The notes under the pieces are model-generated. The model did not search any database and was not told the origin of the DNA. It worked only from the letters and a program-made list of their open reading frames with translations. A stretch of 37,465 nucleotides of DNA. Source: Streptomyces murinus (GTDB lineage: Bacteria; Actinomycetota; Actinomycetes; Streptomycetales; Streptomycetaceae). The stretch's first letter is position 1; each line of letters starts with the position of its first letter. Made by a program: the position numbers and the translations under genes. This document shows, piece by piece, positions 31,722-37,465 of this stretch. Where the stretch lies: the NCBI RefSeq assembly GCF_002154555.1, contig NZ_MUNF01000037.1, positions 1-37,465 on the forward strand. The letters are read 5' to 3'.

Positions 31722-32734
31722 CCGACACCAGGATTCCGACGGCCCGCCTGGGAGCGCAGGGGCCCGAGGTCGGTGTGCAGGGACTCGGCTGCATGGGCAT
31801 GAGCTTCGGCTACGGCCCCACCGACACCGACCAGGCGCGCGCCGCCCTCGACCGGGCGCTGGAGCTCGGCGTGACCCTCTACGACACCGCCGACGCGTAC
31901 GGCGCCGGCGAGAACGAGCGGTTCCTCGCCCCGTTCTTCCGGGCCCACCGCGACGAGGTGGTGATCGCCACCAAGTTCGCCCTGTCCATCCCGAAGGACG
32001 ACCCGACCAAGCGGATCATCCGCAACGACTCCCCGTACATCCGCGAGGCCGTCGAAGGCAGCCTCCAGCGGCTCGGCGTGGAGGTGATCGACCTCTACTA
32101 CATGCACCGCCGCGATGTGAACGTGCCCATCGAGGAGACCGTGGGCACGATGGCGGAGCTGGTGCGCGAGGGCAAGGTCAAGCACCTTGGCCTCAGCGAG
32201 GTCACCGCCGAGGAGCTGCGCGCCGCGCACGCCGTGCACCCGATCGCGGCCGTGCAGTCGGAGTGGTCCCTGTTCAGCCGGGACATCGAGGCGCATGTCG
32301 TGCCCGCCGCACGGGAGCTGGGCGTCGCCCTGGTGCCGTACTCGCCGCTCGGCCGGGGCTTCCTGACGGGCGCGTTCGCCAACGCGGACAAGGACCTCTC
32401 CTCCGACGACTTCCGCCGTCAGCAGCCCCGCTTCACCGGTGACAACGCCGCCGCCAACGCGGCCCTCCTGAAGCCCCTGCACACCATCGCCGCCGCCCAT
32501 GACGCGAGCGCCGCCCAGATCGCCCTGGCCTGGGTCCAGCAGCGCGCGACGGTCGACTCCCTCTCGGTGATCCCGATCCCGGGCACCCGCAAGGCGAGCC
32601 GGGTGGAGGAGAACGTGGGCGCGACCCGGATCACCCTGACCGAGGACGAGCTGGCGCGGCTGGAGCCGATCGCGGGCAAGGTGGCGGGCGAGCGGTACGC
32701 GGACATGGCGTTCACCTCGGCGGGCCGGGAGTGA
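31718..32734 (+). CDS. Aldo/keto reductase
   Basis: This 338-residue NADPH-dependent reductase has a TIM-barrel fold. The catalytic tetrad is visible: Asp56 and Tyr61 in LYDTADAYG, Lys86 in IATKF and His130 in LYYMHR. The cofactor motif is near IPIPGTRKASRVEENVGA. It resembles the YakC/AKR13-type enzymes that reduce aldehydes or quinones. It overlaps merR by four bases and is presumably induced by that regulator from the palindromic promoter at 31223. Its stop abuts the stop of the convergent DUF4429 gene without a base between them. Confidence 0.93.
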   Translation: MTDTRIPTARLGAQGPEVGVQGLGCMGMSFGYGPTDTDQARAALDRALELGVTLYDTADAYGAGENERFLAPFFRAHRDEVVIATKFALSIPKDDPTKRIIRNDSPYIREAVEGSLQRLGVEVIDLYYMHRRDVNVPIEETVGTMAELVREGKVKHLGLSEVTAEELRAAHAVHPIAAVQSEWSLFSRDIEAHVVPAARELGVALVPYSPLGRGFLTGAFANADKDLSSDDFRRQQPRFTGDNAAANAALLKPLHTIAAAHDASAAQIALAWVQQRATVDSLSVIPIPGTRKASRVEENVGATRITLTEDELARLEPIAGKVAGERYADMAFTSAGRE

Positions 32735-33583
32735 TCACAGCTCCGCGAGCAGTTCCGCCTTCTTGCCGGTGAACTCCTCGTCGGTCACCAGCCCGGCCTG
32801 ATGCAGCTCGCCGAGGTGTCTGATCCGCTCGGCGATGTCCGCGGGGTCGCGGCGGCACTGCGACACCGCGGGCACCGGCCGCCGCGAACGCACGGCCGCG
32901 AGCACCGCGGCGGCGAACGGCAGCGACTCGTGCACCGGGCCGTAGCCCAGCCCGAACACCACCGCCGCCGGATCCTGGTCGGGCTCCGGGACCGCCGCCG
33001 CACCCGAGGCGCGCAGCCGCAGGAACCCCTCCAGGGCCTCCGGTGAGCGCCATTCCACCCCGCTGAGGTCGGCGATCGCGTAACTCTGGTCGCCGGCCTT
33101 CCACTTGGCCGTGGACGCACCCGTCCAGGACCAGCGGAACTGCACCGACGTCCCGTCGAACGTCGCCTTCCCGTCGTACGCCTTGAACTGGAGCGGCGCC
33201 GTGGGCGCGGCCACCAGATACCGGTCCGCGGGACCCGACTCCGTCAGCCGCGCCGCCAGCTCCTCCGCGCAGGACGCCGCCTGGGGCTCCCGCTCGGCCG
33301 GCAGCACCAGCCGATAGGGGTCGGAACCCTCCTTCAGCTGCCCGTCCGCCGCCTCCATGAGCGGATCCGCGCCCGCCCGGGGCACCAGCCGCAGAACGAG
33401 GGTGCCACGCCGGCCCGGAGTGAGTGTGACCTCTTCCAGCGCGGACAGCGGGATCCGCCGCTCACCGAGCGCCTGGAACAACTTCGGTGTTCGAATCCCC
33501 CGTTCGTAGCGGATGAGCACGGAGTCGGACTCGAACTCCCAGACGGCATGAAAACCCGCCAGTACGTCACCCATGCGGCTCAT
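32735..33583 (-). CDS. DUF4429 protein with C-terminal SHOCT domain
   Basis: This protein of about 282 residues contains two DUF4429-like halves (GFHAVWEFESDSVLIRYERG and FKAYDGKATFDGTSVQFRWS), each resembling a PH-like beta-barrel. They are followed by a SHOCT motif at the end (IAERIRHLGELHQAGLVTDE). SHOCT regions are short helical oligomerisation or nucleic-acid-linked modules. The function of this widespread Streptomyces protein is unknown. The start may be 33583 (MSRMGDV) or 33574 (MGDVLAG); the family usually begins near MGDVLAGFHA. Confidence 0.85.
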   Translation of the reverse strand: MSRMGDVLAGFHAVWEFESDSVLIRYERGIRTPKLFQALGERRIPLSALEEVTLTPGRRGTLVLRLVPRAGADPLMEAADGQLKEGSDPYRLVLPAEREPQAASCAEELAARLTESGPADRYLVAAPTAPLQFKAYDGKATFDGTSVQFRWSWTGASTAKWKAGDQSYAIADLSGVEWRSPEALEGFLRLRASGAAAVPEPDQDPAAVVFGLGYGPVHESLPFAAAVLAAVRSRRPVPAVSQCRRDPADIAERIRHLGELHQAGLVTDEEFTGKKAELLAEL

Positions 33584-33640
33584 CGTATGCGGCACGTCCT
33601 TCTCCGTCGCCACCTTCGCGGACCGCACTTCCTGCTGTTT

Positions 33641-34861
33641 CTACGCGCGTCGGGCCGTCGCCGTCGCGCCCAGACCGGCCCGGCACATGTCAGTTTCACC
33701 GGCGCATGTCACCGAGTCGTACGCGCCCGTGCCGATGTCGGCGAGGTTGCGCAGGCTGTCCGTGCCCGGAGTGAAGTACCCGGCGTGGCCCTGCGCGTCC
33801 CGCGCGGACAGCACCCGGGCGCCGAAGCCCGAGGCGACCGGATCGGCGCCGTGCCCGAGCCCGCCCAGCTCCAGGTACGGGACGTCCTGGATCCAGTCGG
33901 TGGCGTCCCGCATGGCCCACACCCGGGCGGTGGTGTCCAGGTCGGCGGCCCGGGAAACCCGCATCCCGGGGCTGGCGGCCACCGCTATGTCGGCGACCCG
34001 TCCGGGCATGCCGTGCGCGGCGACCCCGCACAGCACGGAGCCGTAGCTGTGGCAGAACATCGACACCGGGGCCCGGCCGGGCAGGGCCCGCAGCAGCGCG
34101 TTCAGCCGCAGGGAGCCCTCCGCCGCGCGCGCCCCGGTGGCCGCGTCCACCCCGAGGCCGTCGGGGGAGGTGTAGTCGGCCCAGGCGATCACGGCCGTAC
34201 GCGTCTTCGGGGCGGCGGTGCGCTCCGCCGCGTACAGCGCCTTGGCCATGCCGACCGGGGCGGTGTAGGGGCGGTTGGTCTTCTGGAAGGTGAGCAGGTC
34301 CGTGTCGACGCCGGGGACGACGACCGAGATCCGCTGCGCCTTCGCCAGGTTCCCGAACACCTCGGAGATGCGGCCGGTGCCCGACGGGTCGAAGGAGAGG
34401 ATCTGGCGGCCGGGGGTCAGCAGCGACTCGTAGCGGTGCATACGACGGCCCGCGTCCTGCTGGCCGGCCGTGCTGAGCCGGCTGTCGTGCATGCGCTCGC
34501 GCTCGACCGCGCGCTGCTGCTCCAGGGCGAGGTGGTTGGCCTGGTAGCGCAGGGAGACCGGCGCGCCGTTCATGTTGCCCACCGCGAGCGGATAGCGGTG
34601 GGCGAGGCGGGAGCGGTCCTGCGCGGAGAGCGAGACGAAGAAGCGGGTGAGCCGCGCCGGGTCGGCCTCCGGGTCCGGCAGCCGCAGCCCGTGCAGGCTG
34701 CCGTGGGTCCACTTGTCGCGGGACGCCTGGAGTTCGCCGGACTCCCGGTGGGTGCGCAGGGCGGTCCAACCGGTGGTGGCGAGCATCACGAACACGACGG
34801 CCAGCGCCAGCATCGCGCGCCAGACGTTGAGTTGCGGGGAGGAGGTATCGAAGGAAGTCAC
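33641..34861 (-). CDS. DUF1023-type alpha/beta hydrolase, membrane-anchored
   Basis: This 406-residue protein has one N-terminal membrane span (residues about 15-33, WRAMLALAVVFVMLATTGW) and then an extracytoplasmic alpha/beta-hydrolase domain of the DUF1023 type. The nucleophile is Ser272 in FCHSYGS, a variant of the GxSxG elbow. Candidate acid and His residues follow in DWIQDVP and GHAGYF. The substrate is unknown; lipids or esters are typical of the fold. GTG 34861 has no Shine-Dalgarno, and TAGTGT 13 bp before it could be a -10, so a leaderless message is possible. Confidence 0.85.
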   Translation of the reverse strand: MTSFDTSSPQLNVWRAMLALAVVFVMLATTGWTALRTHRESGELQASRDKWTHGSLHGLRLPDPEADPARLTRFFVSLSAQDRSRLAHRYPLAVGNMNGAPVSLRYQANHLALEQQRAVERERMHDSRLSTAGQQDAGRRMHRYESLLTPGRQILSFDPSGTGRISEVFGNLAKAQRISVVVPGVDTDLLTFQKTNRPYTAPVGMAKALYAAERTAAPKTRTAVIAWADYTSPDGLGVDAATGARAAEGSLRLNALLRALPGRAPVSMFCHSYGSVLCGVAAHGMPGRVADIAVAASPGMRVSRAADLDTTARVWAMRDATDWIQDVPYLELGGLGHGADPVASGFGARVLSARDAQGHAGYFTPGTDSLRNLADIGTGAYDSVTCAGETDMCRAGLGATATARRA

Positions 34862-34882
34862 TGGGAGGACACACTAGGAGAA

Positions 34883-34895
34883 CGAGACGGTCTCG
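34883..34895. promoter_or_regulatory. Small palindrome before the DUF1023 hydrolase
   Basis: CGAGACGGTCTCG has perfect six-base arms around one base. It lies 22 bp upstream of the hydrolase start in a 184-bp gap that otherwise shows nothing clear. It could be an operator; the tetR gene upstream is one candidate regulator. Confidence 0.3.
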
Positions 34896-35045
34896 CGGTA
34901 ACCAGGTGACCGGGATCACGTTTCGGCGGAGATCGAACACACGGTGAACGATCTTTCGAACCTGTCGCAGTCGATCTGCTGAACACCACATCGGCGGTCC
35001 CCCGGACGCACTTCCGTCGATCTTTCCGACGTCGTGCCAACGGCC

Positions 35046-35672
35046 TCAGTTCGCGCGCCAGTTCCCCTGGAGGGCCGAACTCACCTGATCGAGGTACGAG
35101 ACGGTGAGTGATCTGACGGCCTCCAGGCTGAAGTCCCGGCCCAGGCACCACTGCCGTTCCGTGACCCGGATCACCCCGCCGAACACCGCCACCGCGAGCC
35201 TCGGCCGGGGGTCCGTGTCCACGTCCACGCCCTCCCGCTCGGCCAGCAGCCGCGCGAGGCTCTCCTCGACGGCGGTCGAGCGGCGCAGATGGGCGGCGAG
35301 CAGCGCGGGCGTCGACTCGATCGTCCGGTACATGCGCAGATACAGCTCCATCGGCACGGCCGACTCGACGGTCTCGCGGATCGAGTCCCAGTCCTGGAGG
35401 ACGGCCTGCCGCAGCGCCTCCATCGGCGCCTCGTGCGGCGGCCGGGCGCGCAGGGCGGCCAGGAAGTGGGCCTCCGTCATCTCCTGCACGGCGAAGGCGG
35501 CGTCCTCCTTGCCCGCGAAATAGCGGAAGAAGGTGCGCTGCGAGACCTCGCAGGCCGCGGCGATCTCGTCCACCGTCGTGCGCTCGTACCCCTGGGTGGT
35601 GAACAGTTCGAGAGCGGCCCGCAGCAGCGACTCCCGGGTACGCCGCTTCTTGCGCTCGCGCAGCGTCTCCAT
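35046..35672 (-). CDS. TetR-family repressor
   Basis: This 208-residue regulator has an N-terminal TetR helix-turn-helix (ALELFTTQGYERTTVDEIAA, CEVSQRTFFRYFAGKED; residues 20-58) and a variable ligand-binding C-terminal part. ATG 35672 follows AGGGG closely. It is divergent from a DHA2 efflux gene with a 123-bp gap that contains repeats, the classical arrangement of a drug-responsive repressor and its pump. A minus-strand promoter TTGACA-18-TAACTG (between 35736 and 35765) would drive it and overlaps the repeats, which suggests autoregulation. Confidence 0.92.
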   Translation of the reverse strand: METLRERKKRRTRESLLRAALELFTTQGYERTTVDEIAAACEVSQRTFFRYFAGKEDAAFAVQEMTEAHFLAALRARPPHEAPMEALRQAVLQDWDSIRETVESAVPMELYLRMYRTIESTPALLAAHLRRSTAVEESLARLLAEREGVDVDTDPRPRLAVAVFGGVIRVTERQWCLGRDFSLEAVRSLTVSYLDQVSSALQGNWRAN

Positions 35673-35730
35673 GGCCCCTCGACTGCCCCTTCCCCGATGT
35701 TCGACCAGCTCAGCCTATGTGGAAGTCCGC

Positions 35731-35788
35731 ACTGTCAGTTACCGACTTATGAAAATGTTTGTCAACTGTCAGTGGCTGTCACTAGTCT
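35731..35788. promoter_or_regulatory. Divergent promoter/operator of tetR and efflux pump
   Basis: ACTGTCAGT occurs twice in the same direction (35731-35739 and 35765-35773), with CAGTT and AACTG in inverted order between. On the plus strand TTGTCA (35759-35764), 18 bp, TAGTCT (35783-35788) would start transcription near 35795, right at the pump's ATG. The minus-strand tetR promoter lies in the same segment, so one bound TetR could shut both. Confidence 0.55.
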
Positions 35789-35795
35789 CGAACGC

Positions 35796-37415
35796 ATGAC
35801 TGGTCAGACCACCATCGACACGACGGGCCCGGGCGACGGAGCCCCGCCGGCCCCGGCGGAACAAGCGCCGGCCACAGGGATGCGCGGCCACCCGTGGCTC
35901 ACCCTGATCACCGTCGCCGTAGGGGTCATGATGGTGGCCCTGGACGGCACCATCGTGGCCATCGCCAACCCGGCCATCCGCGACCATCTGCACGCGACCT
36001 TCGCCGATGTGCAGTGGATCACCAACGCCTACTTCCTCGCCCTCGCGGTCACCCTGATCACCGCGGGCAAGCTCGGTGACCGCTTCGGGCACCGGCAGAC
36101 CTTCCTCATCGGTGTGACCGGCTTCGCCGCCGCCTCCGGTGCGATCGGGCTGTCGGACAGCATCGCCTCCGTCGTCACCTTCCGCGTCTTCCAGGGCCTG
36201 TTCGGCGCGCTGCTGATGCCGGCCGCGCTCGGCCTGCTGCGGGCCACGTTCCCGGCCGAGAAGCTCAACATGGCCATCGGCATCTGGGGCATGGTGATCG
36301 GCGCGTCCACCGCGGGCGGCCCGATCCTCGGCGGCGTGCTCGTGCAGCACGTCAACTGGCAGTCGGTGTTCTTCATCAATGTGCCGGTCGGCGCGATCGC
36401 CCTGGTCCTGGGCCTGCTGATCCTGCTCGACCACCGCGCGAGCAACGCGCCGCGCTCCTTCGACGTGCTCGGCATCGCCCTGCTGTCCGGCGCGATGTTC
36501 TGCCTCGTCTGGGCCCTCATCAAGGCGCCGAGCTGGGGCTGGGGTTCGGGCGAGACCTGGGGCTTCATCATCGCCTCGGTCCTGCTCTTCGCGTTCTTCG
36601 CGTTCTGGGAGACCAGGGTCGCCGAACCGCTCATCCCGCTCGGCCTGTTCCGCTCCGTGCCGCTGTCGGCCGGTGTGGTCCTGATGGTCCTGATGGCCAT
36701 CGCCTTCATGGGCGGCCTGTTCTTCGTGACCTTCTACCTCCAGAACGTGCACGGGATGTCGCCGGTCGACGCCGGCCTGCACCTGCTGCCGCTCACCGGC
36801 ATGATGATCGTCGCCTCGCCGCTCGCCGGCGCCGCGATCACCAAGCTCGGCCCGCGGGTCCCGCTGGCCGGGGGCATGGCCGCGACCGCGATCGCCATGT
36901 ACGGCATGTCCACCCTCACGGCCGGCACGGGCAGCGGCGTGATGTCCGTCTGGTTCGCCCTCCTCGGCCTCGGTCTCGCACCGGTCATGGTCGGCGCGAC
37001 GGAGGTCATCGTCGGCAACGCGCCGATGGAGCTGTCCGGTGTGGCCGGTGGCCTCCAGCAGGCCGCCATGCAGATCGGCGGCAGCCTCGGTACGGCGGTG
37101 CTGGGCGCGGTGATGGCCTCCAAGGTCGACAGCGCGCTGCCGGGCAACTGGTCCCACGCGGGGCTGCCGCCGCTGACGCCGGCCCAGCTGGACCAGGCGT
37201 CGGAGGCCGTGCAGGCGGGTGTGGCGCCGGTGCAGAAGGGGATACCGGCCGAGATCGCCGCCAAGATCACGACCGTGGCGCACGACACGTTCATCTCCGG
37301 GATGAGCCTCGCCTGCCTGGTCGCCGCGGGTGTCGCCGTGGTCGCGGTGCTGGTGGCCTTCCTGACCAAGCGGGGCGGGAACGCGGAGGCGGGGGCGGGC
37401 GTGGGGCATATCTGA
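35796..37415 (+). CDS. DHA2-family drug/proton antiporter (EmrB/QacA type)
   Basis: This 539-residue inner-membrane exporter has about 14 hydrophobic spans. MFS motif A is GKLGDRFGHRQ near residues 91-101, the DHA2 motif in TM1 is ALDGTIVAIANPAI near 48-61, and the motif C-like GASTAGGPILGG is near 170. ATG 35796 follows a cytoplasmic start MTGQTTIDTTGPG; no ribosome binding site precedes it, in line with a leaderless message. The divergent TetR gene should control it. Substrates of the family are lipophilic drugs and the cell's own antibiotics; none can be named here. Its stop codon lies at the start of a 14-bp tandem repeat. Confidence 0.93.
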   Translation: MTGQTTIDTTGPGDGAPPAPAEQAPATGMRGHPWLTLITVAVGVMMVALDGTIVAIANPAIRDHLHATFADVQWITNAYFLALAVTLITAGKLGDRFGHRQTFLIGVTGFAAASGAIGLSDSIASVVTFRVFQGLFGALLMPAALGLLRATFPAEKLNMAIGIWGMVIGASTAGGPILGGVLVQHVNWQSVFFINVPVGAIALVLGLLILLDHRASNAPRSFDVLGIALLSGAMFCLVWALIKAPSWGWGSGETWGFIIASVLLFAFFAFWETRVAEPLIPLGLFRSVPLSAGVVLMVLMAIAFMGGLFFVTFYLQNVHGMSPVDAGLHLLPLTGMMIVASPLAGAAITKLGPRVPLAGGMAATAIAMYGMSTLTAGTGSGVMSVWFALLGLGLAPVMVGATEVIVGNAPMELSGVAGGLQQAAMQIGGSLGTAVLGAVMASKVDSALPGNWSHAGLPPLTPAQLDQASEAVQAGVAPVQKGIPAEIAAKITTVAHDTFISGMSLACLVAAGVAVVAVLVAFLTKRGGNAEAGAGVGHI

Positions 37416-37465
37416 CCCCGGCCATCCGACCCCGGCCATCCGACCCCGGCCATCCGACCCCGGCC
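37414..37465. repeat. 14-bp tandem repeat at the right edge
   Basis: GACCCCGGCCATCC is repeated without change from 37414 (the GA of the efflux gene's TGA stop) to the window end, 3.7 copies. The array may continue outside the window. Confidence 0.9.

Noticed and set aside
32732..32737. Abutting stops of the aldo/keto reductase and DUF4429 genes as a special regulatory feature
   Set aside because: Convergent genes meeting without a gap are common in compact genomes, and no hairpin or other signal marks this one.
37414..37465. CRISPR array
   Set aside because: Units are 14 bp and contiguous with no spacers; no cas genes are present.
1..37465. tRNA, rRNA or riboswitch genes
   Set aside because: I saw no cloverleaf with a TTCGA-type T-arm, no rRNA-like stretch and no recognisable riboswitch core. 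A covariance-model scan would be needed to exclude small RNAs.

Overview
The window is high-GC (about 70% or more) actinobacterial chromosome and almost certainly comes from a Streptomyces. Signs are GTG starts, GGAGG-type ribosome binding sites, GTGA/ATGA start-stop overlaps, terminator hairpins without T-runs, an XRE/DUF397/HATPase locus, a chitobiose-type ABC transporter with no ATPase gene beside it, a Rok7B7-like regulator next to xylFGH, and a fasR-fabD-fabH-acpP-fabF cluster. I did no database search; family names rest on motifs and gene order recognised from memory.

Layout. (1) 1-2000: a regulatory locus with an XRE/DUF5753 regulator, two tandem DUF397 proteins, the start of a possible Tat-exported protein (runs off the left edge), and a divergent HATPase. 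The DUF397 unit is a ~300 bp tandem duplication that also copied scraps of both neighbouring genes. A perfect 10-bp inverted repeat lies between the divergent genes. (2) 2000-11430: a small membrane protein, then a secreted GH92 alpha-mannosidase divergent from an ngcEFG-type sugar ABC transporter. Their shared 381-bp control region carries a LacI-type palindrome and a DasR-like site. A ROK repressor/activator (Rok7B7 type) follows. (3) 11430-17020: xylose ABC transporter xylFGH, with a match to the remembered Rok7B7 motif at its promoter, then a separately terminated dxs. (4) 17020-20840: an APC amino acid permease, a convergent NYN-domain protein, a beta-propeller-like protein and a small secreted protein. 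(5) 20882-22215: a complete IS30-family element whose flanks are the two arms of a terminator hairpin. (6) 22250-27270: the primary type II fatty acid synthase cluster on the minus strand. (7) 27360-37465: pirin, Ser/Thr kinase, serine hydrolase/beta-lactamase-like protein, GNAT acetyltransferase, MerR + aldo/keto reductase, DUF4429/SHOCT protein, DUF1023-type hydrolase, and a divergent TetR/DHA2 efflux pair; a 14-bp tandem repeat begins in the efflux gene's stop codon and reaches the right edge.

How it works together. The left-centre is a carbohydrate module: extracellular trimming of mannosides (GH92), uptake of amino-sugar oligosaccharides (NgcEFG) and xylose (XylFGH), coordinated by a ROK regulator and probably by DasR/LacI-type regulators encoded elsewhere. 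The fab cluster makes membrane fatty acids under FasR. In S. coelicolor, as I recall, the sugar block (around SCO6005-6013) and the fab block (SCO2386-2390) are far apart. Here they meet at the IS30 element, so the most notable structural feature is a possible rearrangement junction, or a terminator-targeted insertion, at 20.8-22.25 kb.
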